This document shows positions 1-7,828 of a DNA stretch of 64,000 nucleotides, piece after piece (within the stretch, counting starts at the first letter, position 1; each line of letters opens with the position of its first letter). The translations under genes and the position numbers were made by a program. A model generated the notes under the pieces. The model worked only from the letters and a program-made list of their open reading frames with translations, searched no databases and was not told the DNA's origin. Origin of the DNA: Candidatus Baldrarchaeum yapensis (GTDB lineage Archaea > Asgardarchaeota > Baldrarchaeia > Baldrarchaeales > Baldrarchaeaceae); assembly GCA_016840465.1 (NCBI GenBank), contig JAEOSH010000002.1, forward strand, positions 1 to 64,000. Reading direction: 5' to 3'.

Positions 1-420
1 GGGGCCTTCCGAGGGGTTTCGCGTCTTCACGGGGGACCACGTGCCCCTCTTCCCCTTCAGGCGCTCCCTCTGCCTTTGCAGTTCGGCGCGTACCAGGGAG
101 TCGAGGGTTTCTTCGGACGCGATGCGGGCCACTGTCTCAAGGGGGAGGCGGTTTGTGCACGAGGGCTGCGAACTCAGGCGGGTTGATTTTCCGCGGTAGC
201 CCGGTCGGTACGAGGAGGCGGAGTGCAGTTTTAAAGGAGAGGGGTTTGCGGAGCAGGAGGAGCGCGCTGCGTCATGCGGGATGTCTATATGCTGTTGCCC
301 ACAACAGTAGTATCGGGCGCGGCCGGACATGGCGGACCCTCTGTGTGCCTTGTGTTGGCGATATTACGGTGCCAGCCGCGCCCTTCTACTTTTTCGCACG
401 CTTGTCATAGACAATCGTTG
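1..420 (-). pseudogene. GC-rich remnant, probable decayed transposase, cut by window edge
   Basis: This block is much more GC-rich than the surrounding chromosome. On the minus strand two partly overlapping open stretches in different frames read as one plausible helical, Arg/Leu-rich protein if joined by a frameshift near position 160. The downstream part (about positions 155 to 1) contains ARIASEETLDSLVRAELQR and runs off the left edge. The upstream part (about 290 to 160) contains LLRKPLSFKTALRLL. The composition resembles the decayed transposase at 18.6-19.8 kb, but I could not align the two and the family is not recognised. Mobile-element origin is inferred from composition, frameshifting and context. 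Confidence 0.4.
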
Positions 421-465
421 GCTTGACAAAAGACAACCTTTTGGTGGGCTCGTTATGAGTAAAAG

Positions 466-543
466 TGGTGCCCCGGCCGGGATTTGAACCCGGGTCGCGG
501 GCTCGAGAGGCCCGCATGCTTGACCGGGCTACACCACCGGGGC
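466..543 (-). tRNA. tRNA-Glu (anticodon CUC), CCA encoded
   Basis: On the minus strand a full cloverleaf can be drawn. The acceptor stem GCCCCGG pairs with CCGGGGC (470-476 on the plus strand). The anticodon stem CGGGC/GCCCG closes the loop CUCUCGA, giving anticodon CUC. The T arm is CCCGGGTTCAAATCCCGG. Discriminator A and a genome-encoded CCA follow at 466-469. There is no intron. A TATA-like element lies about 35 nt upstream of the 5' end. Confidence 0.95.
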
Positions 544-571
544 TGAGTGAAGAAGACGATAGTCATCTTAT

Positions 572-584
572 TTATCTTTTTAAA
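572..584 (-). promoter_or_regulatory. TATA-like element of tRNA-Glu
   Basis: On the minus strand the sequence GGCTTTAAAAAGAT lies about 30-40 nt upstream of the tRNA-Glu 5' end. This is the usual distance for an archaeal TATA box. It is assigned by motif and spacing only. Confidence 0.45.
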
Positions 585-904
585 GCCCTTAAGTATTTTT
601 CTAAGCATGCGAGAACACCGACATTTGCGAAATTAAGCATCCTCTATCTCATTTTCCAGAGACTTTATGACGCAGGCATACTTGCGTGTAGGAAATTTGA
701 CATTTAAATGTATTATTTACTTTTCATCGATGTTAAATTTGAAATCAATGTAAATGAAACGAATGACAAATTCGTAGTGAGATGACCTTTTCATTCCATG
801 TTCACTCCTCGATATATTTTTAGTTGGGATAATGAGTGATAATCATATATTGGAAAAAATTGTAATAAGGAAACTTTATTACCGAGATTCGCTCCATGCA
901 AAAA

Positions 905-916
905 TGCTTTTATAGA
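905..916 (+). promoter_or_regulatory. TATA-like element of SAM synthetase gene
   Basis: The sequence TGCTTTTATAGA lies about 45 nt upstream of the mat start codon and is followed by a purine-rich leader. A Shine-Dalgarno-like AGGTGA sits just before the ATG at 957. The assignment rests on motif and spacing. Confidence 0.45.
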
Positions 917-956
917 TCTCCTTTTTAGAGGAGAACGTTGACCTAGGTGAAATGAG

Positions 957-2174
957 ATGGTGAATGTTAGAGTCGACATGCTGAAGACTCTGCCAATAGA
1001 GGAGCAACCAATTGAGATGGTAGAGAGAAAGGGTCTGGGGCATCCTGACACCATTTGCGATGCAATAGTTGAGGAGGTCAGTCGTGCACTATGCAAGTAT
1101 TACCTTGAACACTACGGACAGATACTCCATCACAATGTTGATAAAGGAAGTCTCGCGGGAGGACGTGCGGAACCTAGGTTTGGTGGGGGTGAGGTTTTAG
1201 AGCCTATATACATCTTGATAATCGGAAGAGCTACCACTGACGTGCTACACGAGGGAAAATTGGAGAGGGTTCCGATAGGGACATTAACATTAGAGGCCGC
1301 AAGGAGTTTCTTGCACAGGAGTTTTAGATTCCTTGATCCCTGCAAACATGTGCAGATAGACTATAAAATAAGGCCAGGAAGTGTTGATTTGGTTACTTTA
1401 TTTGAGTCTAGAAAGTCCGCACCACTAGCGAATGATACAAGCTTTGGTGTTAGTTTCGCACCGTTTTCGGAGACAGAGAAACTTGTACTGGAATGCGAAC
1501 GTTATTTGAACTCAAGTAAGGTCAAGAAGGAACTGCCTGAGGTTGGTGAGGACATAAAAGTTATGGGACTTCGTGAAGAGAACAAAATAAGGTTAACTAT
1601 AGCGGCTGCCATAATTTCGAGTTTAACGCCCGATCTGGATCATTACATCAGTGTAAAGGAGGAAATAAAGGATAGAATTTTGGACCTAGCCACTAAAATA
1701 ACGACGCGCGAGGTTGAGGTTGAAGTTAATACTGCAGACATCATAGATCGAAATCCCCCATTGGTTTATCTGACAATTACTGGCACGTCAGCTGAAGCAG
1801 GTGACGACGGGCAAGTAGGTCGAGGGAACAGAGTTAATGGTCTTATAACGCCGATGCGTCCGATGTCACTGGAGGCTGCCGCTGGGAAGAATCCCCTATC
1901 ACATGTCGGCAAAATTTACAATGCACTTGCAAATCTCATTGCGAACAGAATTGTGGAAGAGGTGCAGTATGTCAAGGAAGCATATGTGAGAATACTGAGT
2001 CAGATAGGAAAACCAATTACAGACCCCCAGATAGCGAGTGCACAGTTAGTCACGGATAAGGGGGCGCCTTGGAACGTCGTAAAGAGTGATGTGGAGGGAA
2101 TAATAGAGGACGAAGTTAACAAGGTCACCTCGTTAACGCAGAAGTTCGTAGAGGGGAAAATTTCCTTGTACTAG
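957..2174 (+). CDS. mat: Archaeal-type S-adenosylmethionine synthetase
   Basis: Makes S-adenosylmethionine from methionine and ATP in the cytosol. The 405-residue product matches the length of the archaeal MAT family (COG1812), which is distinct from bacterial MetK. Visible hallmarks are the N-terminal [11 protein letters not shown] near residue 25-35, the [12 protein letters not shown] segment, and the glycine-rich [15 protein letters not shown] segment near residue 285. The ATG at 957 follows an AGGTGA ribosome-binding site. The gene stands alone between a long AT-rich leader and a small convergent membrane-protein gene. SAM from this enzyme feeds methyltransferases, radical SAM proteins and the SAM-cleaving DUF62 protein encoded further along. 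Confidence 0.95.
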   Translation: MVNVRVDMLKTLPIEEQPIEMVERKGLGHPDTICDAIVEEVSRALCKYYLEHYGQILHHNVDKGSLAGGRAEPRFGGGEVLEPIYILIIGRATTDVLHEGKLERVPIGTLTLEAARSFLHRSFRFLDPCKHVQIDYKIRPGSVDLVTLFESRKSAPLANDTSFGVSFAPFSETEKLVLECERYLNSSKVKKELPEVGEDIKVMGLREENKIRLTIAAAIISSLTPDLDHYISVKEEIKDRILDLATKITTREVEVEVNTADIIDRNPPLVYLTITGTSAEAGDDGQVGRGNRVNGLITPMRPMSLEAAAGKNPLSHVGKIYNALANLIANRIVEEVQYVKEAYVRILSQIGKPITDPQIASAQLVTDKGAPWNVVKSDVEGIIEDEVNKVTSLTQKFVEGKISLY

Positions 2175-2186
2175 ATGCTAACTATT

Positions 2187-2411
2187 TTAGATGCCAAATA
2201 GTGATAATAGTACGTGAATTCCGACCCCTATTGTTATAGATGCTATGAATATGTTTACTAAGAGGCGAGATATCGAGAGTTTCTCACCGCTCTCGACATA
2301 AAGAATAAGTGCAATTATGGAAATCACGCCTATTACTAATAGGGTTATTGAGATAGCGAGGGCAAAGTCCCACAATTTTATCGTGAAAGAGGGTGCTTGC
2401 ATTGTTGGCAC
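2187..2411 (-). CDS. Small two-helix membrane protein of unknown function
   Basis: Encodes 74 residues with two strongly hydrophobic segments, at about residues 13-38 and 50-72, joined by a short polar linker. I do not recognise a family. It is divergent from the signal peptidase gene, with a 64-nt shared upstream region, and convergent with the SAM synthetase gene. Its hydrophobic pattern and the clean intergenic spacing support a real gene, but the function is unknown. Confidence 0.5.
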   Translation of the reverse strand: MPTMQAPSFTIKLWDFALAISITLLVIGVISIIALILYVESGEKLSISRLLVNIFIASITIGVGIHVLLSLFGI

Positions 2412-2475
2412 CTCTTAATATGAGAAACGGACTTGGATATCAGAATATCCAAAAAGAGTATTTGAGGGTTTTCTG

Positions 2476-3195
2476 ATGAAAGGGGGACATAAATCGTTCG
2501 TACTATTAGTTATCATATTAGGCTTCGTTATTAGTACACACATATTTTTCACAATCGGCCTGAGAATTCTCCTTAACACGAATGAGCCAATTGTTGTTGT
2601 AACATCGGGAAGTATGGAGCCCTCAATCAAGGTTGGTGATATTTTAGTGCTGAGAGGTGCCACTCCTGATGAGATACACATTGGTGATGTAATATTATAC
2701 AGCGGAAGTGTACACGGACCGGATACTTTAATTGTACATAGAGTAGTAAAAAAATACAGTGTTGGAGACGAGATCTTTTTCATAACAAAGGGTGATGCAA
2801 ATCCGGCTGTCGACCCGGTGCCTGTTCCCTATTCAAAGGTTTTTGGTAAAGTTGTTTTGAGGATCCCCGTGCTGGGCTTTATATTGTTATGGTTAAAGGC
2901 GGGTGGTATAATCATATATGCGATTATTGTGCTTCTCATCATTGTCGCACTATGGGGTATTTATTCAAGTGAGACTGATGATATTTCTAATATTCATGTT
3001 CCTTCTCCAAATACTGAACTATTTTCCGATAATCTTCTCTTTCAATCCAGTTATTCCTTAAATACTCTTTCAGAAGTTCGGAAATTGTCAATATGCTATA
3101 GAGGGGTATTCCCTCCTTCTCCAAGATTCTTCTACCTCCTTGTTCTCTATCTAAGAGAACCACTGCACCTACGACTATTCCTCCTTCCTTTTTGA
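2476..3195 (+). CDS. Signal peptidase I, archaeal/ER (Sec11) type, with abnormal 3' extension
   Basis: Cleaves signal peptides from proteins exported through Sec. An N-terminal membrane helix (about residues 7-33) precedes the catalytic box VTSGSMEPS with Ser46. IVHRVV carries His88, the general base in Sec11-type enzymes in place of bacterial Lys. GDANPAVDP carries the conserved Asp residues. A second hydrophobic helix spans about residues 134-162. The family normally ends near here (about 165 residues). In this sequence the frame stays open for a further 70 codons that run antisense through the 3' end of pyrE. The last 70 residues are therefore probably read-through caused by a lost stop codon or small frameshift near 2975. 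Confidence 0.85.
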   Translation: MKGGHKSFVLLVIILGFVISTHIFFTIGLRILLNTNEPIVVVTSGSMEPSIKVGDILVLRGATPDEIHIGDVILYSGSVHGPDTLIVHRVVKKYSVGDEIFFITKGDANPAVDPVPVPYSKVFGKVVLRIPVLGFILLWLKAGGIIIYAIIVLLIIVALWGIYSSETDDISNIHVPSPNTELFSDNLLFQSSYSLNTLSEVRKLSICYRGVFPPSPRFFYLLVLYLREPLHLRLFLLPF

Positions 3196-3628
3196 TGCTT
3201 TTTGCAGCATTGAGTATGTTCCCACCTGTTGTTATCAAATCGTCAACTATTATTACCTTTTCTCCCTCGTTTAGTATTCCTTCAACTTGTTTCCTCATAC
3301 CATAGTCCTTCGCTTCTTTTCTAACATAAATCAGCGGCTTTTTGAGTTTGTAGCTCACAAGTGTTGCGATTACGAGACCCATTGTTGGGATTCCAGCTAT
3401 TTTATCGTAGTTTTCTTTAAAGGTGCTTTTTATCAGCATGACATATGCGTCACAGATTCTTGAGAAATATTCGGGGAAGCTTGGTAAAACCCTCAAATCG
3501 ATGTAATATGGACTATATTTTCCGGAACTGAGTACGAATTTTCCTATTTTTAGTGCGGAAATTTCGTACAATATTCTGCAGATATAATTTTTGTCAAACG
3601 ATTCTTGAAACTCTTTGTTTTTCATCAA
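2987..3628 (-). CDS. pyrE: Orotate phosphoribosyltransferase
   Basis: Converts orotate and PRPP to orotidine monophosphate in pyrimidine synthesis. The product has 213 residues, a normal family length. The PRPP-binding loop VIIVDDLITTGG is near residue 125, and the flexible loop RKEAKDYG is near residue 103. The 5' end overlaps the upstream hydrolase gene by about 35 nt on the same strand, which suggests co-transcription. The 3' end is overlapped antisense by the signal peptidase reading frame. Confidence 0.93.
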   Translation of the reverse strand: MMKNKEFQESFDKNYICRILYEISALKIGKFVLSSGKYSPYYIDLRVLPSFPEYFSRICDAYVMLIKSTFKENYDKIAGIPTMGLVIATLVSYKLKKPLIYVRKEAKDYGMRKQVEGILNEGEKVIIVDDLITTGGNILNAAKSIKKEGGIVVGAVVLLDREQGGRRILEKEGIPLYSILTISELLKEYLRNNWIEREDYRKIVQYLEKEHEY

Positions 3629-4331
3629 ATTCTACCCTCACTACCTCTAATATTTCACATTGGTGAGCGATCACCTGCGGTAAATATCTACTCACGAGCG
3701 ACGAAAACTCCTCTAAAGATTTTCTTTTGTCGGTATGAATTGGTATCGCAACTTTGGGATCGGTCAGTTTGACGATTTCGAATCCAGATCGTGGAGAGAG
3801 ATTTCTTGAGATGCCAACCGGGCAGAATGTTATTAATGGTTTGTATTTCTCTCCTATTACTTTCATTTCCGAATGAGGAACACTATCACCAGCATGAAAA
3901 ATTGAGAAATCTTTAAAGGACAACAAATAGGCAAGTGAATGAATTGCAGGGTGAATAGCTTCAATTGCAACTATTCTTATTCCACAAACTTCTTCACACC
4001 GTTTTGCGTTCATAGTAACCAAATAATCATTTTTTACATACTTTCTAAGCATATACGCTATTTTTTCTGGGATAACAACAGTAGCCTTCTTCTTCTCATG
4101 AAGCTTTCTGACGGTTAAGGGATCTAAATGATTCTTGTGCTCATGAGTTATTAGTATGAGGTCCACTTCACCTACTTCCTGCGCATCCATTCTTATCGGA
4201 TCAATGAATACCGTAAACTCCGAGGTTCTTATGATAACACTCCCATATCTGTTTATCCATGAGAAAAGTACAGCTCTATCGCTTGGTATTTCCTTGTAGA
4301 TCTCCATGTACATGCTCGGCAATTTTGACAC
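3594..4331 (-). CDS. Metallo-beta-lactamase-fold hydrolase (UlaG-like)
   Basis: Encodes 245 residues with the metal-binding signature THEHKNHLD at residues 62-70 (His63, His65, His68, Asp70). Further histidines lie in IEAIHPAIHS, IFHAGDS and IPIHTDK. This pattern fits the COG2220 group of metal-dependent hydrolases. The substrate is unknown. It lies immediately upstream of pyrE on the same strand and overlaps it, so the two are probably transcribed together. Confidence 0.8.
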   Translation of the reverse strand: MSKLPSMYMEIYKEIPSDRAVLFSWINRYGSVIIRTSEFTVFIDPIRMDAQEVGEVDLILITHEHKNHLDPLTVRKLHEKKKATVVIPEKIAYMLRKYVKNDYLVTMNAKRCEEVCGIRIVAIEAIHPAIHSLAYLLSFKDFSIFHAGDSVPHSEMKVIGEKYKPLITFCPVGISRNLSPRSGFEIVKLTDPKVAIPIHTDKRKSLEEFSSLVSRYLPQVIAHQCEILEVVRVEFDEKQRVSRIV

Positions 4332-4374
4332 CTATGACTATCGACAGAAAATCGGAGTTATCAGGATCTCCTTG

Positions 4375-4905
4375 TCACTTTTCGTCATCATCCTCCTCTA
4401 ATTCCTTGGCCATAAGATAGGCATCTTCTCCGTCGGAATAGTATCTTTTCAGAACTTTTACCTCTTTATATCCCAACTTCTTGTAGAGAGAGATTGCCGG
4501 AGTGTTGCTCACTCGCACCTCGAGCATCATTTCTTTTGCTCCATACTCCTTAAGGGCCTTTTCTGCCGCGCGTAGGAGAGCAGTTGCAATACCTTTTCTT
4601 CTATGTCCTGGCATGACCGCAATTGAGACCACATGCCCCTTTCTAGTAAGTTTTATGCCCATATTTGATAGACCATATTCGACCCTACACATGATATAAC
4701 CGACGACCTCGCCGTCTTTTTCCGCGATTAAAAACGCCTTAGGGAAATTCTGATGCAGGTATATGAAAAATGATGAGGGATAGTTTTCGGGAAGACATGT
4801 TTTATTTATTCTCATAACATCAGCTAATTTGTCTGCGGAGAAAACTTTTATTTTATAATCGCCAACTGTAGCGACAACGTCTTCTTCCTTGCTAAGCCTT
4901 TCCAC
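4375..4905 (-). CDS. rimI: GNAT acetyltransferase, RimI/Ard1-type
   Basis: A 176-residue GCN5-related N-acetyltransferase. The acetyl-CoA loop RRKGIA is at residues 102-107, after the beta strand VVSIAVMPGH. The VSNTPAISLYKKLGY motif that follows is typical of RimI and the archaeal N-terminal acetyltransferase Ard1. Archaeal members acetylate protein N-termini, including ribosomal proteins and Alba. The C-terminus is acidic (EEDDDE). The gene reads in the same direction as the hydrolase and pyrE genes. Confidence 0.85.
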   Translation of the reverse strand: MERLSKEEDVVATVGDYKIKVFSADKLADVMRINKTCLPENYPSSFFIYLHQNFPKAFLIAEKDGEVVGYIMCRVEYGLSNMGIKLTRKGHVVSIAVMPGHRRKGIATALLRAAEKALKEYGAKEMMLEVRVSNTPAISLYKKLGYKEVKVLKRYYSDGEDAYLMAKELEEDDDEK

Positions 4906-4989
4906 AGGGACGCACCACCAATGTATTTGGTGGTTCTTATCTAGTATGAGGCTTATAACGTGCTATACATGGACGCTACATTTCGTCTT

Positions 4990-6108
4990 TTATTGATTCA
5001 TTTGCCTTCGGAATTTAAACCATATCCTACACGTACCTTCTTGTGAAACCATGCAAGGACCATAAGGAGACGCGGGTGTACAGACTTTACCGAACAGTTT
5101 GCACTGCGGAGGGTATATTTTTCCTATTAGTACTAGATGACATGAACAACCGGGCAGAATATCACGCGATTGATGTTCTAACCTGATATCGAACTTTTTT
5201 CTCGCGTCAAAGTTTTCATAAGGCTTTCTAAGAGAGAATCCGGACTTTGGAACCCTACCAATTCCTCTCCAATGAGCGCTCACGGGTACGAATACTTCAT
5301 TCATCGTCTCTTGCGCTTTGACGTTTCCCTCATACTTTACACATCTTAAATACTCGTTTTCACACTTTATGTCATTTGTTACTATTTGTTTGAGGATCAT
5401 GAGGACCGCTATAAGGATGTCAGCAGGCTCAAAGCCGGCAATCACTGTTGGCATGTTATAGGCATCTGCAAATATTTCAAACGGCTTTACACCGATTATT
5501 GTGGCTACATGTCCTGGACATATGAAACCATCTATATGTAAGTCGCCAATACCTAGCAACAATTCCATTATCGGCGGTATTAGCCTATGTGAACAGAGTA
5601 TACTGAAGTTCTCGGGTGGGTCATTTAAAATTAAGGATGCAACTCCGGGTGCTGTTGTTTCGAAGCCTACCGAGAAGAATACTACTTCTTTATCCTTATA
5701 CTTCTTAGCAAGCTGGACAGCATCGATAGGACTATACACAATTTTAACATTGGCACCTTCAGCACGTGCTTTCCACAGCGAGCTATATGATGCCGGTACC
5801 CGTGTCATGTCTCCGAACGTTGCTAATATTACATTTTCTTGCTTTGCTAGGAAAATTGCTTCATCGATTTCTTTTGCCGGAACAACACATACAGGACACC
5901 CAGGACCTGGCAACAACTCCACATTTTCGGGAAGAAGATCCCGTATACCATGCTGTGTTATCGATTGTTCATGTGTCGGTGCCGGTCACTGACCGGCAGT
6001 CCCGCACACGTGCATGATTTTTATTTTTCCGTGTACTTCTCCTGACAATATTTTTAATTTCCTTCTAACATTCTTAATGAATTCCTTATCTCTACCGAGA
6101 CCTAGCAA
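4990..6108 (-). CDS. hypD: Hydrogenase maturation protein HypD, interrupted by a 24-nt intron
   Basis: HypD is the iron-sulfur scaffold on which the Fe(CN)2CO unit of [NiFe]-hydrogenases is assembled. Exon 1 is 6108-5999 (TTG start, overlapping the end of mobA) and encodes a family-typical N-terminus ending at MHVCGT. Exon 2 is 5974-4990 and begins within THEQSITQHG. It contains LLPGPGCPVC, SVGFETTAPG, ICPGHVATIIG and the C-terminal cysteines PGCSCHLVL. Joined, the exons give 364 residues, the normal HypD length. Unspliced, the frame meets a UGA inside the insert. Translation from the internal ATG at 5922 would lack the essential CGTHE motif. See the separate intron entry. Confidence 0.9.
5975..5998 (-). 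other. 24-nt BHB micro-intron in hypD
   Basis: The insert splits the invariant CGTHE motif and holds an in-frame UGA. On the minus strand the RNA folds as follows. Outer exon helix UGUG/CAUG; central helix CGGG/ACCG, with three pairs and a G-A mismatch at its inner end; 3-nt bulges ACU and ACA; inner intron helix GCCGGU/ACCGGC closing a 5-nt loop. Cleavage after the second base of each bulge (AC|U, AC|A) joins codons to read Cys-Gly-Thr-His-Glu. This is a slightly relaxed bulge-helix-bulge, the substrate of the archaeal splicing endonuclease. Confidence 0.82.
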
Positions 6109-6763
6109 CGTATCCCCCCACGACTCCTTTTAATAATTCTAAATCTCTTTTAGAGTTCACATTTAGGAATGTTGTTAGCTTTGTATCCATGTTTTTTAGT
6201 ACATTTGTTGAAACATAAAGCACCCGCGTCAGCCTCTTAATCGCGCAACTGATTTTAAAGTTATGCTCAGTTGTGATCAGGTCGATGCATGCTTTATACA
6301 TCGCATCTGTTTTGTAAGCTGCATGAAGCGGTTCTAAATATCCATTCGGCCAGCGCGGTACTACTGCATCAGTGTCATTTAGGAGGCAGAGCCTTACTAG
6401 AAATGATACTACGTCCCTATTTGGGAACGGAGAATCACATGGTAACACTAATGTTACTTTCGTTTTTGAATACTTTAACGCCGATATTAACCCTATTATT
6501 GGAGCGTGAATGTCAGAGAATTCTTCATCGAACACTATTTTTACGTCCTCATATATTTCCTTAGAGAAAATTTTGTACTCCTCTGCCTGTCTGGAATCTT
6601 TAAACACTATGAAAATAGGATAGCCGAGAGAACGGCATGCCTCAATTATCCAGGAAATCATGCTTTTCCCGCGTATTTTATGGAGACACTTATTACCATG
6701 TCCGAATCTGCTCGACCTGCCGCCAGCTAGTATGGCTATGGATGCTCCTGTCATGAAGACCAC
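6092..6763 (-). CDS. mobA: Molybdenum cofactor guanylyltransferase-like nucleotidyltransferase
   Basis: A 223-residue member of the MobA family, which transfers GMP to molybdopterin. The N-terminal nucleotide-binding loop LAGGRSSRFG is at about residues 12-21, followed by a Lys in GNKCLHKI. PCDSPFPN, carrying the metal-binding Asp, is near residue 110. The 3' end overlaps the TTG start of hypD by about 17 nt, so the two are probably transcribed together. Related nucleotidyltransferases (CofC, GlmU N-domains) share the fold, but motif spacing favours MobA. Confidence 0.75.
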   Translation of the reverse strand: MVFMTGASIAILAGGRSSRFGHGNKCLHKIRGKSMISWIIEACRSLGYPIFIVFKDSRQAEEYKIFSKEIYEDVKIVFDEEFSDIHAPIIGLISALKYSKTKVTLVLPCDSPFPNRDVVSFLVRLCLLNDTDAVVPRWPNGYLEPLHAAYKTDAMYKACIDLITTEHNFKISCAIKRLTRVLYVSTNVLKNMDTKLTTFLNVNSKRDLELLKGVVGGYVARSR

Positions 6764-6766
6764 GTA

Positions 6767-7666
6767 TTACTTTCTGAGAAGGGCGGACGCTAAGTAACCC
6801 ACTATTGCGGTCGCGTCGTCATTTCTTATGTCATAGCTTGTTAGGTACTTAAGTGTGCGCACCTCCAAGTTTCCGTATTCCTTTGCAAATTCTATTAATG
6901 TGGCTATAGCACCCGGTCCACACATTGTTAATTGTTCGCTCATTACTGTTTCTAAGAGACCTTCAGCGTCTAATTTTTCTATTTTTTCGATAACTTTTTT
7001 ATCGGTTTCATAGATCCATTTGAGAATTCTCGTCAGCGGAGATGTTCCAACAGGGGTGTAACCGTAAATGGTTCCGTAGTGAGTCATATCAGTAGTTGCT
7101 ATTACAACAACCTTCCTTTCGGTTTCTTTTACTGCGTTAGCAAGTGCAACTCCAACTTCCTTACATGTGTCATAGTCCATAGTTGCGATCACTATTGGTA
7201 CTATCTTGAAGTTCTCTTGCAAGAAGTACTGCAAGAAGGGCAATTGCACCTCTATGGAGTGTTCACCCTCATGAGCTTCCGGAGCATCAAGTAGCACGTC
7301 ACAATAGGATATTATTTTGTTTGCAAGTTTCTCATCTATTTTCACAACCCCGAGAGGGGTATGCCACTCGCCTTCCATCATGATGCTTGCGCCCACAAAG
7401 CCCGTGTGACTCGGGCCTAGGAGTATTGCGGTATCGAAGATCCCATCTTTGAACAAATATGAGTAAAAGTGAGCTGCAACGGGACCTGAGTATATATACC
7501 CGGCATGTGGCACAATCCCCCCAATAACCTTTTTCAAGTACTCATTTTTTATTTGTGGAATTTCTTGAGGTCCATATTTGCTCAAAAAACAGTCTTCGAT
7601 ACATTTTTTCAATTCGGAAGGTTCAAACGGATAAAATCCTATTGCGGCTGGATATCTTATCGTCAT
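6767..7666 (-). CDS. MEMO1-family protein (AmmeMemoRadiSam system protein B)
   Basis: A 299-residue protein of the MEMO family, related in fold to class III extradiol dioxygenases. The family-typical blocks are VPHAGYIYSGPVAAH near residue 53, LLGPSHTGF near residue 83, EHSIEVQLPFLQY near residue 138, and DMTHYG near residue 197. The histidines in these blocks form the putative metal site. Biochemical function in archaea is unknown. It lies just upstream of mobA with only 3 nt between them, so co-transcription is likely. Confidence 0.9.
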   Translation of the reverse strand: MTIRYPAAIGFYPFEPSELKKCIEDCFLSKYGPQEIPQIKNEYLKKVIGGIVPHAGYIYSGPVAAHFYSYLFKDGIFDTAILLGPSHTGFVGASIMMEGEWHTPLGVVKIDEKLANKIISYCDVLLDAPEAHEGEHSIEVQLPFLQYFLQENFKIVPIVIATMDYDTCKEVGVALANAVKETERKVVVIATTDMTHYGTIYGYTPVGTSPLTRILKWIYETDKKVIEKIEKLDAEGLLETVMSEQLTMCGPGAIATLIEFAKEYGNLEVRTLKYLTSYDIRNDDATAIVGYLASALLRK

Positions 7667-7828
7667 TTTATGACCACCATTTTCTGCTTCTTAAATAGTC
7701 TCAAAAAAGGTAACGATAAGAGAGCGTGAATACTTTAACTCATCTCCCTCTGATATGTAACATCTATCGTAAAATTACCAAAAATGTTATAAGGTTGATT
7801 AAATTAGGAATCTCATTGGTGATAAGGA
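7667..7828. promoter_or_regulatory. Divergent intergenic region upstream of orc1/cdc6-like gene
   Basis: This 162-nt AT-rich region separates the divergent MEMO and Orc1/Cdc6-like genes. AT-rich DNA beside an initiator gene is the classic location of an archaeal origin. However, I found no convincing origin recognition box or repeated motif, so only promoter function is supported. A ribosome-binding sequence AAGGAG lies just before the GTG at 7829. Confidence 0.3.

Larger units (their letters stand above)
544..956. other. Intergenic region without a convincing gene; mat leader
   Basis: This 413-nt AT-rich stretch lies between tRNA-Glu and the SAM synthetase gene. I see no conserved coding sequence on either strand. 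It holds the tRNA-Glu promoter and, near 905-916, the TATA-like sequence of the mat gene. Confidence 0.5.

Noticed and set aside
4990-5922. HypD as a naturally short protein starting at the ATG at 5922
   Set aside because: The sequence upstream encodes a typical HypD N-terminus in the same frame up to the insert, and the short form would lack the essential CGTHE motif.
5975-5998. In-frame UGA in hypD as selenocysteine
   Set aside because: The UGA lies inside an eight-codon insertion that breaks the CGTHE motif. No family member has Cys at a matching place, no SECIS-like element is evident, and the intron model explains the sequence exactly.
7667-7828. Replication origin next to the Orc1/Cdc6-like gene
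   Set aside because: The region is AT-rich but I found no paired origin recognition boxes or repeated elements, so there is no positive evidence. GC-skew over the full genome would be needed.
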